Origin: Myotis daubentonii
Lineage: Eukaryota; Chordata; Mammalia; Chiroptera; Vespertilionidae
DNA length: 64,000 nucleotides
NCBI RefSeq assembly: GCF_963259705.1
Contig: NC_081846.1
Span: forward strand, 88,424,641-88,488,640
Direction: 5' to 3'
In this document: in pieces, positions 11,517 to 23,830 of the stretch
Layout: the number at the start of each line of letters is the position of its first letter
Position numbering within the stretch: position 1 is the first letter of the stretch
Position numbers and translations under genes: made by a program
The notes under the pieces: model-generated
The model's input: the letters and a program-made list of their open reading frames with translations, nothing else
What the model was told of the DNA's origin: nothing
Database searches by the model: none

Positions 11517-11579
11517 GAGATGGGTAGGGTCTTCTGAGAGATGGGTAGGGTCTTCTGAGAGATGGGTAGGGTCTTCTGA
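11517..11579. repeat. 21-bp tandem repeat, three identical copies
   Basis: GAGATGGGTAGGGTCTTCTGA plus one base-for-base identical repeat structure occurs three times head to tail. It causes a repetitive minus-strand frame. Confidence 0.97.
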
Positions 11580-11843
11580 GAACAGTCTGTGTGTGACCAG
11601 GAGTCTTCAGGAGGACGAGGGATACAAGTGAGACCAGATTCCAGACCCACCTCTGCCATTGTGTGGTCCAGAAGCTCAGCCTGGCCCCTGCAGCTTCCAG
11701 GTAAGATGAGGGCTTAGGCACCAGTGCCTGAAGCTTGGAATACAAAGTAAAGCAGTTTTGATGTATTCTAGTCACTTTCACACACCGTGCTTTCATTTTT
11801 TCCACAATGGTCCTTTGAAGTAGCGAGACCATGATGTAGCATT

Positions 11844-11900
11844 AGTAATAATAATGATGATGTTGATGGTGATGATAATGATAATAATAATTATAATATA
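11844..11900. repeat. Degenerate (AAT/GAT)n microsatellite
   Basis: Mixed AAT, GAT and GTT units across about 57 bp. Confidence 0.9.
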
Positions 11901-12349
11901 AGGAATGGGGAATCCAGAGAAGTTCCCAGACATGCTCAAGGTTGGGTATCCAAGCAGGGTCTCCACCTACTGCTGCCATCTGCAGCTCTGGGGATACCTG
12001 CTGATCTCTGGAGGGACGTTTCAATGTCCCACATGGAAGCAGGGTCTGCTCAGCCTGCTGACCTGGCAGCTCAGCCATGTAGTGCAGGCCCATCCTAGAT
12101 GTGGCTGAAGGAGATTAAGGCAGTCCTGGAAGGAAGGGCATCAAGTGAGAATTTTAATAAAATTAGATGAAAACATTTTTAAATCAGGGCTTTTGTTCTC
12201 TAACATTCTAATGGTCACCATCACCAAAATTAGCATTCCTCAGGTACGAAATTTGTTTCTTATGAGGGAGGGGCTTTCTTTATCCAAGTTAAAGTCAGAT
12301 AAAATTTTAGAAAACAAAGTTAATTTAGTCAACAACTTTGGATTTTTCT

Positions 12350-13272
12350 GTTGTTGATTTTTAGTACAAGAGCATCATTGAGGCCCAGCTGGTGTGGCTC
12401 ACCAGTTGAAGGTCCACACAGGAGCCAAGAGGTCACCAGTTCTATTCCCAGTCAGGACACATGCCGGGGTTGCGGGCTCAATCCCCTGTTGGATGCAGAA
12501 GGCAGCCAATTTCTTCCCTCATTGATGTTTCTATCTTTCTACCCCTCTCTCTTCCTTTCTCTCTAACAATCAATAAAGACATTTAAAAAATAGACAAATA
12601 AAAGAAGCATCATTGAGGTGTAATTCATATGCCATACAATTGACCCATTTAAAATGTATAATTTAGTGGCTTTTAGTATATTCACAAAGTTGTGCAAACA
12701 CCCATAACCAAATTTAGAACATTTTCACTATCGAAAAACAATCCTGTAATCATTTTCAATCACTTCCATTTCCTCACAGACTTCCTCCCACCAGCTGTAG
12801 GCAGTTACTAATCTAAATCCTGTCTCTAGAGATTTGTACATGATGGACATTTCATGTAAATGTAATTATACAATATATCATCCTTAGCGTCTACACTCTT
12901 TTACTTAAAATATCTTCAAGGTCTATCCATGTTGTAGCATGCATTAGTACTTCATGCCTTTTTACTGCCAAACAATAGTCCACTGTATGGGCCCTGAACA
13001 GTTTATTTATCCATTCGTCAACTGTTTTTTCTTTGGAGTTAATATGAATAATGCTCTTATGAACATCTGTATACCAGTTTTTGTGTGAACGCTTGTTGTC
13101 ATTACTCTTGGGTAAGATATAGTAGTAGATTTGCCAGGTCAAATAACCAATATCGATTTAACTTTTAAAGGAATTGCCAAAAATTTTTCCTAAGCAGCTA
13201 GCTAGCTGCACCATTTTATATTCTTGCCAGCAAAGCCTCAGGGTTCCAATCTCTTCACGTTCTCACAAACTT
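12350..13272 (-). mobile_element. Old L1 3' end, antisense, hosting a VES
   Basis: After the VES, the text TTGAGGTGTAATTCATATGCC, AATTTAGAACATTTTCACTATC, TGGACATTTCATGTAAATG and a Lys/Trp-containing minus frame (12891-13142, with DEWINKLFRA) match the antisense 3' UTR and ORF2 C-terminus of old mammalian L1. Frame is broken. The element probably resumes at 18472-18560, beyond a younger inserted L1. Confidence 0.8.
12384..12605 (+). mobile_element. VES SINE with target duplication
   Basis: Diverged head (CCCAGCTGGTGTGGCTCA), TTCTATTCCC B-box region and AATCAATAAAGACATTTAAA tail. The duplication AGCATCATTGAGG is perfect at 12371-12383 and 12606-12618. Inserted into the old antisense L1. Confidence 0.96.
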
Positions 13273-13297
13273 ATATTATTATTGTTATTATTTATAT

Positions 13298-16200
13298 TTA
13301 AAAATCTTTACTGTTGGAAGTATTACATGTGCTCAATTTCCCCTCCATTGACCCCCTTCTAGCCTGCCCCTGCCACCCCCACTCCCCGTGAGGCCTTCCA
13401 CCCTATTCTCTATGTCCATGGTTTATGCATATAAGCATACAAGTTCTTTGGTTGACCTCTTCCCTCCCACCTCCCTCCCCCTCTTTCCCTCTGAGATTTA
13501 ACAGCCTGCTCCATGCTTCTATGTCTCTAGATCCATTTTGTTGAACAGTTTATTTTGTTCATTCGATTCCACATATGAGTGAGATCATGTGATACTTGGC
13601 TTTCTCTGACTGGCTTATTTCATTTAGCGTAATACTCTCCAGGTCTATCAATGCTGTATCAAGGGTAAGAGATTCATCTTTTTTATTGCTGCATAATATC
13701 CCCTGGTGTAAAGTTCCACCAGCATCTTTACCCACTCATCTATTGAACGGCACTTGGGCTGTTTCCAGATCTTAGCTATTGTAAATTGTGCTGCTATGAA
13801 CATAGGGGTGCATATATCTTTTCTGATTTGTGTTTCAGGTTTCTTAGGATATATTCCTAGAAGTGGGATCACTGGGTCAAATGGCAGTTCCATATTTATT
13901 TTTTTTGAGGAAACTCCAAACTATTTTTCATAGTGGCTGCACCAGTCTGCATGCCCATCAGCAGTGTACTAGGGTTCCCTTTTCTCTACATCCTCGCCAG
14001 CACTTGTCATTTGTTGATTTGTTGATAGTAGCCATTCTGACAGATATGAGGTGATACCTCATTGTGGTTTTAATTTGTATATCTCTGATGATCAGTGACT
14101 TTGAGCATTTTTTTTTAGAAGTGTCTATTTAGGTCATTTGCCCATTTTTAAATTGGATTGTTTGTCTTCCTTTTGTTAAGTTATATGAGTTCCTAATATA
14201 TTTTGGATATTAAACCTTTATCAGATCCATCATTGCCAAATATGTTCTCCCATACAATGGGCTCCCTTTTCATTTTGTTGATGGTTTCTTTTGCTGTGCA
14301 GAAGCTTTTTATTTTGCTGTCCCATTTGTGTATTTTCTTCTTAGTTTTCTTTGCTCTAGGGCAGGGGTCCTCAAACTTTTTAAACAGGGGGCCAGTTCAC
14401 TGTCTCTCAGACTGTTGGAGGGCTGGACTATAGTTTAAAAAAAACTATGAACAAATTCTTATGCACACTGCACATATCTTATTTTGAAGTAAAAAAACAA
14501 AATGGGAACAAATACAATATTTGTATTTGCATGTGGCCCGCAGGCCATAGTTTGAGGACCCCTGCTCCACGAACATATTTTTATGAGAGATATCTGAGAT
14601 TTTGCTGCCTATGGTTTCTTTTAGGATTTTTATGGTTTCATGACTTAAATTTATGTCTCTTATTCAATTTGACTTTATTCTTGTGTATGGCGTAAGTTGG
14701 TGATCTAGTTTAATTTTTCTGTATGTGTCTGTCCAGTTTCACAACACAGTTTATTGAATAGACTGCCTTGACTCCATTGTATATTCTTGCCTTTTTTGTC
14801 AAATATTAATTCAGCGTAATGGCTTGGGTTGATTTCTGGGGTTTCTATTCTCTTCCATTGATCTACATGGCTGTTCTTGTGCCAGTACCAGGCTGTTTTG
14901 ATTACAGTGTCTTTGTAGTATGACTTGATATCTAGTATTGTGGTATCTCCAACTTTGTTCTTCTTTCTCAAGATTGCTGCAGATATTCAAGATCTTTTGG
15001 GGTTACATATAAATTTTTGAGTATTTGTCCTAGATCTGTGAAATATACCATTGGTAATTTAATAATGATTGCATTGAATCTATAAATTGCTTTGGGTAGT
15101 ATAAACATTTTAATGATGTTAATTCTGCCAAACTATTAACACTGTATATTCTTCCACTTGTTTATATCTCCATCTATCTCATTTTTCAATGTCCTATAGT
15201 CTTTTGAGTACAAACTTTTAACTTCTTGGTTAAGTTTATTCCTAAGTACCTTAATTTTTTGTTGCATTGGCAAATGGGATTACTTTTTCTAGTTTCTTTT
15301 TCTGAGAATTCACTATTGGTGTATAAAAATGTCAATGATTTCTTGGTGTTAATTTTATATCCTGCTACCTTGTCAAATTTACTTATTAAATCTAATAGTT
15401 TTTAGGTGGAGTGTTTAGGGTTTTCTATGTACAATACCATGTCATCTGTGAATAAGGACAGTTTTACTTCTTCTTTCCAATTTGGAGGCCATTTATGTTT
15501 TCTTTTTGTCTGATTACTGTGGCTTGGACTTCCAGTACTATGTTGAATAAGAGTAGTGTAACCAGACATCCCTGTCTTGTTCCTGTTCTTAGGGGAAATG
15601 GTTTTAGTTTTAGCCCATTGAGTATGAGGTTGGCTGTAGGTTTGTCATATATGGTCTTTATCATGTTGAGGTATCATCCCCCTATTCCTACTTTGCTGAG
15701 AATTTTTATCAAAAATGGGTGTTGAAATTGTCAAATGCTTTTTCTACATCTATTGATATGATCATGTAATTTTTGTTTTTCAATTTGTTTATGTGATGTA
15801 TCACGTTTATTGATTTGCAGATGTACCAGCCTTGCCTCTGCCTCCTGAAATAAATCCCACTTGGTCATGGTGTATAATCTTCTTAATATATTATTGGATC
15901 CAATTTGGTAATATTTTGTTAAGGATTTTAGCATCTATGTTCATCAGGGATATTGGCCTGTACTTCTCTTTCAATGTAATGTCTTTATCTGATTTTGAAA
16001 TTAGGGTAATGCTGGCCTCATGAAAAGAGCTTGGAAGTTTTCCTTCCTCTTGGATTTTTTGGAATAGCTAGAGGAGTATAGGTGTTAGTTCTTTGAATGG
16101 TTGGTAAACCTCCCCTGTGAAACCATCTTGACTCAGGCTTCTGTTTGCTGGGAGTTTTTTGATTACTACTTCTATTTCATCAGTTGTTATTGGCCTACTT

Positions 16201-18306
16201 AGGTTTTCTGATTTTTCCTGATTCAGTTTGGGGAGATTGTATTTTTCTAGGAATTTGTCCATTTCATTCACATTGTCCATCTTGTTGGGATATAGGGGTT
16301 CATAGTATTTTCTTACAATCTTTTGTATTTCGGTGATATCAGTAGTTACTTCTCTGCTTTCATTTATGATTTTATTTATTTTGGTCCCCCACCCCCTCTC
16401 TCTCTCTTTTTGTTTTTTTACTGTGTCTGGCTAATGGTTCTTCAATCTTGTTTATCTTTTCAAAGAACCAGCTGATGGTTTTATTGATCTTTTTGTTTTA
16501 TATTTTTAGTTTCTATGGCATTTATTTCTGCTCTAATCTTTATTATTTTTTCCTTCTGCTTACTTTAGGCTTTTCTTGTTGTTCTCTTTCTAATTCTTTA
16601 AGGTTTCAGATTAAATAGTGTTTTTTTAAAAAAATTTTTTTTTAGGTAGGCCTGTAGTGCTATGAACTGCCCTTTCAGAACTGCTTTTGGTGTGTCCCAG
16701 AGATTTTGGGTTGTTGTGTGTTCATTTTCATTTGTTTCCAGAAAGTTTTTGATTTCTTTCTTAATCTCATTGGTAACCCACTCACTGTTTAATAACATGC
16801 TATTTAGCCTCCAGGTGCTTGAATGTTTTTACTGTAGTTGATTTTTAATTTCACTCCATTGTGAAATGAAAAGATACTTCATATGATTTCAATCTTCTTG
16901 AACTTGTAGAGACCTGTTTTGCGTCCTAACATGTGATCTATTTTTTAGAATGACCGTTGTGCACTTGAGAAGACTGTATAGTCTTCAGCTTTCAGTTGAA
17001 ATGTTCTATAAATATCAATTAAATCCATCTGATCCATTGTGTCTTTTAGAGTCACTGTTTCCTTGTTAATTTTTGTCTGGAAGATCTATCCAGTGAAGTC
17101 AGCAGGATTTTAAAGTCCCCTACTATAACTGTATTGTTACCAATCTCTCCCTTAAAGTCCTCTAGAAGTTTTTTTTTTTTTTTAATATATATTAGGTGCT
17201 CTGGTATTGGGTGCATATATGTTTACCAGAGTTATATCCTCTTGTTAGATCAATCCCTTTAGTATTATGTAGTGATATTTTGTCAGATATGAGTTTTGCT
17301 ACTCCAGTTTTCTTTTCTTTTCCATTTTCATGGAAAATTTTTTCCCATCCCTTCACTCTCTTCTTGTGTGAGTCTTGTTTTGAGGTGGGTCTCTTTTAGA
17401 AAGCAAATATTTGGGTTATGTTTTCATATTCATTCAGCCACCCTACATCTTTTGATTGGAGCATTTATTTCATTTACATTTAAGGTTATTATTTATAGGT
17501 ACTTATTTATTGCAATTTTAATTCTTTATGCCTATGTTTCTCTATCTCTCTCTATTTCTTCTTCTCATTACAGCAGTCCCTTTACCATTTCTTGCAGTGC
17601 TGGATTGATGATGATAAATTCCTTTAGCCTTTCTTTGACTTGGAAGCTCTTTATTTCATCATCTATTTTGAATGATAGCCTTGCTGGATATAGTAACCTT
17701 GGTTTCAGATCCTTGCTTTTCAGTTACCTTGAATATTCATGCCATTCCCTTCTGGTCTGTAGAATTTCTTATGAGAAATCAGCTGTCAGCCTTATGAAAG
17801 TGCCTTTGTAAGCAACTAATTGCTTTTCTCTTATTGCCTTTAAGAATCTCTCTTTGTCTTTATTGGCATTTTAATTATGATGTGTCTGGGCATGAGCTTG
17901 TTTGTGTTCTTTTTGCTTGGGATTCTCTGTGACTCCTGGACTTGTGTGACTTTTTCCTTCACCAGGTTAGGAAAATTCTTTGCCATTATTTCTTCAAACA
18001 TGTTCTCCCTCCCTTGCTCACTTTCTTCCCCCTCTGGTACTCCTATGCTATATTTCACGTTGTGTCACAGCTCCCTGAAGCTATTTTCCTGTTTTTAAGT
18101 TGATTTTTCTTTTTGGTTCTCTGAGTGAGTGATTATTTCTACCTGGTCTTCTAATTCATGGATCTGATCCTCTGTATCTCCTAGTCTGCTGTGTATTCCT
18201 TCCACTGTGTTCTTTATTAGTGCTATGTCATTCTTTATAGTTAATACAACTTTTCACATGCTATCAAGTATCCCTTCTTCATCATTCTGAAGTATTTTAT
18301 TGTATA
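13298..18306 (-). mobile_element. Nearly complete L1 (5'-truncated in ORF1), antisense, inactive
   Basis: Reads on the minus strand. The 3' UTR is at about 13298-13640. ORF2 (about 17510 to 13640) has an endonuclease at 16830-17450, reverse transcriptase around 15460-16280 (fragment [19 protein letters not shown], normally GTRQGCPLSP...) and a C-terminus at 13648-13893. ORF1 remains at about 17560-18300, with the FEEIMAKNFPNLVKEK and TPRHIIIKM-like segments of the ORF1 RNA-binding domain. The frame is broken many times, so it encodes nothing functional. It is interrupted by a hAT MITE at 14362 and lies inside an older L1. Confidence 0.92.
14362..14564 (+). mobile_element. Non-autonomous hAT-type MITE
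   Basis: Starts CAGGGGTCCTCAAACTTTTT and ends TAGTTTGAGGACCCCTG, giving 15-bp or longer inverted termini. The flanking 8-mers CTCTAGGG and CTCCACGA match at five positions, consistent with a decayed hAT target duplication. It has no transposase. It may be one of the bat nhAT families; I cannot name the family with certainty. It sits in the ORF2 3' part of the L1 at 13298-18306. Confidence 0.88.
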
Positions 18307-18471
18307 CTAGAAGCCTGATGCAAGAAATTCATGCAAGAATAGGCCTTCCTTCCCCCAGCTGCTGGCACTGGCTTCCCTCCGGCACCTGGGACCTGGGCTT
18401 CCCTCGCAGCCCTGGCTTCATCCAGAAGGCTGACCAGTCTAATTAGCATATAATGCTTTTATTATTATAGA
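18307..18471 (-). mobile_element. Short HeliBat-type Helitron
   Basis: The minus-strand element starts TCTATAATAATAAAAGC and ends in GGCTTCTAG with a hairpin arm TGCATGAATTTCTTGCAT upstream. Host A (18306) and T (18472) flank it. At 165 bp it is the smallest in the window. Confidence 0.88.
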
Positions 18472-18560
18472 TAGTATTTGCCAATATTTTATCCCATTGT
18501 ATGTGTTATCTTTTCAGTTTCTTGATGGTATCCCTTGAAGCACAATGTTTTTAAAAATAC
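18472..18560 (-). mobile_element. Old L1 ORF2 fragment, antisense
   Basis: TTGCCAATATTTTATCCCATTG and GATGGTATCCCTTGAAGCAC match the antisense ORF2 3' region of old L1s. It plausibly continues the element at 12350-13272. Confidence 0.65.
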
Positions 18561-18911
18561 TACTGCATCTGTTAGTAAACTTCATTATCTCACTGATCAT
18601 ATTGTATAGCAATTTATTTAGACAAATACTGGATGGACTACTAGAGACCGGGATATTTCCTTTTGCCAATACTGGTCTGTGTTGTCTTGTTCTTTCACCT
18701 GTATATGGAGTGATTGCAGGATTCTCGCTCTCTGAAGGGAGAGGCCAGGGCACTTGACTCAGATTGACTTCATCTCTCACCACAAACAAAAATGCCAGGC
18801 ACTGTTGGGGGTCAGCTTAAGAAGCAGACACTGTCTCACCAAGTGTTGAGAGCTCAACTGGAGGGGCAGGGCAACATTATACATGTTGTGTGACTAACTT
18901 AATGTGTGTGT
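18561..18911. other. Unrecognised non-coding DNA
   Basis: No gene or named repeat recognised. Confidence 0.4.
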
Positions 18912-19132
18912 GTTTTTTTAATACGTTTTTAATGATTTTAGAGAGAGAGGAAAGGAGAGGGAAAGAGGGATAGAAACATCAATGATGAGAGAGAATCATT
19001 GATCGGCTGTTTCCTACTTGTCCCCTAGTGGGAATGGAGCCCGCAATCCAAGCATGTGCCCTGACTGGGAATCGAACCATGGCCTCCTGGTTCATAGGTT
19101 GACATTCAACCACTGAGCCACACCAGCTGGGC
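18912..19132 (-). mobile_element. VES SINE, antisense
   Basis: Antisense tail and GA-rich segment (GAGAGAGAGGAAAGGAGAGG), then GGGAATCGAACCATGGCC and CACTGAGCCACACCAGCTGG, the reverse of the VES tRNA-like head. No clear target duplication found. Confidence 0.93.
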
Positions 19133-20130
19133 TAGACAGGAAGCACACCTTTTTGACTCTTTTGCTGTCAGTGTGGGGAGGTTTGTGTTTTTTAGTTGAG
19201 AGTTGAGCTGTGTCTGAAGTGCTGTTGTTTGTCACCCTTATGCACCAGAGGCTTTAGGTTTTGCCAGTGCAATGCTGTGTTTAGTATGTGATCCAATAAA
19301 CCACAGCATGTTCTCAGTGCCTGCACCCATGTAGGCTCAATTCTACCTGCTCAGCTCTGTACTTCACATTGAACTGCCTGTCAGAGTCTCTCTCTCTCTC
19401 TCTTCCTCTCTCTCAGCACTCCTCGTGCTGTCCACTCTGTCCACTCCATTTTTACTTAGTGCCTATTACAGTGATGTGGGAAGCAGGGCTTAGGTCATTC
19501 TCTAACGTTACAATTACACCTTCTTCCTAGGCAGCCACTGACTCTGTGCTGGTGGACTAGATTTCACAGTTTTTTCACAAGTAATGGTGAACCCAGCCTT
19601 TATCCTGCCCCTTTCAGAGGGTAGATTTTTTTTTTCTGGTTCCCATGCGTAGGTTTCCTCCAGTGCCCTCAGGCTACTGTTTTTGTTGCCTTTTCTCTTG
19701 CAGATTAAGGTTTCTATTAAGTAGGAAAGATAGGGAAAGGGATGTGGACCAGTGCCTACTGCCCAGCACCCTTCCAGCTCCATAGGGAAATCTTCTCAGG
19801 ATTCTCCTTAGTCTTCCAGGTGAGCCCCTGGTGGGGTCCTGGAGGAAGAGCCTTTGGGAAGGGGGACCTCTCAGGTCTTGACACTCACAGTAGCGTACAT
19901 TCAGATCTTAGTAATTCCTTAGACTGTTCTAATCGCGTCTCACAGGCATTCAGTAGTGTTTTATTTGCTCTCTCTGCAGGTGACTCTCCAGATTCTCACT
20001 TAGGTTTTGCCCTGTGATCCCAGTTCCCTAATGTGTTCAAGAAAAGTAGTTTTCCCAGCACTTTTCTTATTGTAAAGGTGAGAGCAACACTTTTATAGTT
20101 TTGTACGTCTGAAACTGGATGTTTCTTCTC
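19133..20130 (-). mobile_element. Possible old L1/HAL1 5' region, antisense
   Basis: The distal part (CCCAGTTCCCTAATGTGTTC, AAAAGTAGTTTTCCCAGC, CTTTTCTTATTGTAA) resembles antisense 5' UTR or ORF1 text of old mammalian L1s. The proximal part (19140-19480) has a (CT)n run and no clear match. Low confidence. Confidence 0.35.
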
Positions 20131-20174
20131 ACTTCTAGAGTTGGGGAGGTAGAAAAATAAGGGAATGTAATTAG

Positions 20175-20290
20175 TGTTATGAAGAAGCTACTTCGAGCCA
20201 CCCACTGTGCTAAATTACCCATATTATCTAATTTACTCATTGTACAATTCTGTGAGGCAGGAGCCATGATCATCATTATTATTACCCTGC
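20175..20290 (-). repeat. MIR relic, antisense
   Basis: CACTGTGCTAAATTACCCATATTATCTAATTTACTC followed by a GAGGCAGGAGCC stretch reproduces the antisense MIR core. Confidence 0.7.
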
Positions 20291-22029
20291 CTGCTCATGC
20301 TCTTCATCTTTCTCTGTGCTCCTTTGCTGTATCTTGTTTAATCATTACACCAGTCATCTGAGGAAAGAGACCATGGTAATCTTGGTGCTGTTACATGACC
20401 AGTACCTGTAGAATGTAGAATAGATGGCTGTTGAATAATTTAGTGCAAACACAGACCTTAGGCCCCTGGGAGATAATCATCACATTATCTCCATGTTCCT
20501 TCCCCTTCCCACTGAATGACTGGGATAGGCTCTGTGCTTTCAGAAATGTGCTCATCCACTCACTGGCTGTGATAGAGGGAGAGGGTGGTGGGATGGGACA
20601 GGATCTGTGCTTTCAGAAATGTGCTCATCCAGTCACTGGCTGTTTGACACTGACGGGGTGGTAGCAGGGGATGGTGGAGCACACTGCTGCCTGCCCTGGA
20701 CTCTCGGATATTCTCATGGCCAGGTGTGTAGAGCTGTACCATCGTACCTGCTGCTGCTGTCCTCTCCCTACTTTCTTCTTTCCTGTGACAGAATATCTCT
20801 CTCTCAATATTTCAGAGTCCTGCTGCCTTATGTCAAATCAATATTCCCGTAGGATCATCAGGTGAACGGTACATTTGTGACCTGCAGGGGGTACATACAT
20901 GTGGGGAAAATGCAGCTGGTTTTTGGCTCAGCAAGTCAGGCAGTGAGAGAAGTGGGCAGTGTCTGCTGGAGAAACAGCATCTTTCAAACTGATACACAAG
21001 CGCTCTGTGGGTGGAAGATGACCCTGACCCGGCAGGACACTGAGCCCAGTCTTCCCCTTGAACCTGAATCTCTAGTACTTTCTCTGAGGTAACCTGAGTA
21101 CTTTCTCTGGCTGCCTCCCTGTCTGGTTTTTTTTTTTTTTTTTGCATCTATTCTCTCATATGCTCTTCTCCCCTTATTTTGGTTTCATTTCTCCCTCCTC
21201 TGCCTATGCCCTTGCCCCCACCCCCCTCCCCCCAACTCTCCCAGCCAGCACACACAAAAACACATAGCACCATAGCACCCACTAGTCTGTGCTTTCCCTC
21301 TCCATCCCTGTTTTGTTTCTTGCTGGTTTTCCGGAACCTGCACCTCTCCAATCTTTTCTTGCTGCTGCAAGGCCAGACTGACAATCTGCCAACTACAGAG
21401 GCTGAACTAAAATAACAGAATGCTTTGCAATCAGGTGGATCACAGTTGCTGAATTCTCTTTTAGCTTCCCAAAGCCAGCAAAGCAAAGGCAAACATCCAC
21501 ACCTCCCTCTGCCTTTTCATTCCTGCCTGCCTCTTCCACAAACAGTGGGGTGGAGGGGTCAGCCCTCTTGGAACAAGATTCAAGTGTTTGTTTTCTCCTC
21601 AGAAATCTGTGTCCCCTTCTGCTCTCTCTCCATCTCCCATCTCACACTTGCACTTGTAAACAATGCCACTCCCTCTAGGCCTCTGCCCAGGCTGCCTCAT
21701 GTGTCTGCTCTAGAAGGCATCCTAAGCAGCTGGGGTGACCAGAAACCTGAGGCCTGAGGGTGGGGCCACCTGCCCCTACTGTCATCCTCGGGCTTGGAGA
21801 CAGGCTTACTCGCTCTCCGATGGAAGCCTGGCTCTCTGAAGGAAGCCAACATCTGCCCACAGATGTTGGCGTCTCTCAAGAGGGCTGCCTGGTTCGGCTC
21901 CAGGATGAGGCTCGGGAGTGGTCCTGAAGGAACAGAAACTATCACCTCAGCTCTGGGACACGCCCAGCACAGCCATCTCAGGATTGTTGCTCCAGCCGCT
22001 CTTCCCTAACATTGTCTCTCCAGATCTGC
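20291..22029. other. Unrecognised non-coding DNA
   Basis: No gene recognised. It includes a duplicated 40-mer (20531/20604) and a T-run at 21127-21143. Small frames on both strands overlap one another. Confidence 0.5.
20531..20643. repeat. Direct repeat, 40 bp, 73-bp period
   Basis: TCTGTGCTTTCAGAAATGTG... occurs at 20531-20570 and 20604-20643 with one mismatch (CAC versus CAG). Confidence 0.95.
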
Positions 22030-22290
22030 ACATGCTCACTCACCTCATTCAGATCATTGTTCAAATACCACTTCCCGACCAGCCTATAGGAACATGCTTA
22101 CGTGACTTTGTACTTTCGTGGCATTTATTGCTTCCTATCTCTGACTTACTTGTTTATATTTTTGTCAATCTTTCTCAAATACAAGCTTTAGGGGCCAGAA
22201 ATTTGATTTTGCTACCTTTAATAGTATGTTTTGTTACCTACTATTACACCCCCCAATAATAATAGGGGCCCATTAAGTATTTGTTGAGAT
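22030..22290 (+). repeat. L2 LINE 3' relic
   Basis: The order CATTGTTCAAATACCACTTC, TGGCATTTATTGCTTCC, CAAGCTTTAGGGGCCAGAAA and TTAAGTATTTGTTGAGATG follows the sense L2 3' end. Confidence 0.65.
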
Positions 22291-22309
22291 GTATAAACTT
22301 AAGGAGCAG

Positions 22310-22430
22310 CTCAAATGGGCCAGGCGCCAGGCCAGGTGCTTTGCACGCTTTATCTCATTTCATATTCAAATAACCTTTCTGAAACGTGTTCATAGTCACC
22401 ACACTTCACAGATAAGGTGAACACAGGTCT
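22310..22430 (-). repeat. MIR relic, antisense
   Basis: GCCAGGTGCTTTGCACGCTT, TATCTCATTTCATATTC and CACTTCACAGATAAGGTG follow the antisense MIR core. Confidence 0.65.
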
Positions 22431-23584
22431 ACGATGTTAGGGGCATCAGGGTTGTTTCCATGGGGACTTCATCTCCGACCTGTCTGGCCCAAGAGCCCAC
22501 ATCCTTTCTACGGGAGCACGCTGTCTCTGAGCACCTGGCCCTGAGTCCTCCCCCTCACCTGCCGCACCTGGCGGGGAGGAGTTTCAGTGGGGCCTTGCGC
22601 ACTGGCCAGGATGGAGCAGAGTCTCTCTGGCCCTCTTCCCACTACACTGCTCTGATCTGAAGCTTCTAATATCTGTGGTCCTCCTGGTTGGTTCACTGCT
22701 GTCCTCAGACATTCTGAGAGATGGCACTTCTCCATGTGCACTTCCCGGCTTCTATCTGTGTTTGAGGGATGTGTGAAAACAAACTTCACTAGAGTCCCAC
22801 CAAGTTCACAAAGGGATGAACCATCAGAGCTTTCTAATCATGAATGTTTGCGTTCCTCCTCGGCAGAATGCAGCTTTCTGGATCACAATGTCCAAACAGC
22901 ACAAACGAGCAGCCAGAAGGTGGAGAGTTTTCCACGCACCTTGTGCTTGTGGGGATCCTGTGAGTGAGCACAGCGCTGTCAAGCCCAGAAGGTCTGCATC
23001 CCAATGGTGGGAGCTGGTTCTTCTGGAAGCAGCATACTCCCTGTCTCTTTTCGCACCGAACCCAGAATGCTGCTCTACAGATCTGCCCTGCAGTTTCTTC
23101 AGGCTGCAAGCCTGCTCTGCTCCGCATGACGGTCATCACTGGCCATGGCAGGTGTATTTCTGCTAAGTGCTCATGTCTCGGTTCTGAACCAAAGGCCTAC
23201 CCCAGTCCTCACCTCACCTCCTACACTGCTCTGAGCATGTTAAGCTTCTAGCCTCATGGCTCATTCACTGACTCCATCCTTGGCTGGGCCTTCAGACTTG
23301 CTGCTGTGCACCTCCTGCTGCTGTGTTTTTGGTGGCTCTTGCCATACCAGCCACGTTGCCGTAGCATGACCTGGTAGAGCACTGGGTCTTTGATTCTGTT
23401 CCCCTGTAGAACAAGGGTGTTCGCAGGCCCTGAGCAAGAACAAGGTCTGCTCTTCAGAACTTCTCCAATGGCTTTTAAGAAATATTTTTTTTGGATATCA
23501 TTTTGGGTGCCTAGGACCCCTGAGAGTGCCACAAATAAAACAGGAGATTCTTAAGTCAAAATTCTTATCTTGATCAAGTTTAAT
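22431..23584. other. Unrecognised non-coding DNA
   Basis: GC-moderate, unique-looking. Overlapping frames of 60-116 codons on both strands have no domains. No gene called. Confidence 0.5.
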
Positions 23585-23715
23585 CTAGTTCATTCGTTTA
23601 TTCAGAAAGGACTTACTGATAACTGATACTGTGCCCAATGTTGGAGATAAAGAGATATAGTAAGCTTACATTCCCACTCGTGAAGCTGTGATGTAGGGCA
23701 CAGATGATGAGAGTA
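23585..23715 (-). repeat. L2 relic, antisense
   Basis: CATTCGTTTATTCAGAAAGG, TGCCCAATGTTGGAGATAAAG and AGCTTACATTCCCACTCG match the reverse complement of the L2 3' end. Confidence 0.6.
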
Positions 23716-23830
23716 GAATTAAGCAGTGCCAGCCAATATTTACTGAGCCCTTTCTATATTCCAGGTCCTGTACCAAAGGTTTCACATGCTCCTCATCTAA
23801 TTCTCACAGAGGTCTGTGCTTCAGAGTATC
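23716..23830 (-). repeat. MIR relic, antisense
   Basis: AATATTTACTGAGCCCTTTC, CATGCTCCTCATCTAATTC and CACAGAGGTCTGTG follow the antisense MIR core. Confidence 0.6.

Larger units (their letters stand above)
11336..12349. other. Unrecognised non-coding DNA
   Basis: No gene recognised. Holds a 21-bp triplicate and an AAT/GAT microsatellite, both listed separately. Confidence 0.45.

Noticed and set aside
15464..15664. Reverse transcriptase fragments that might suggest a domesticated gene or a retron-like system
   Set aside because: They fall in collinear antisense L1 ORF2 with many stops; same for 57021-57697.
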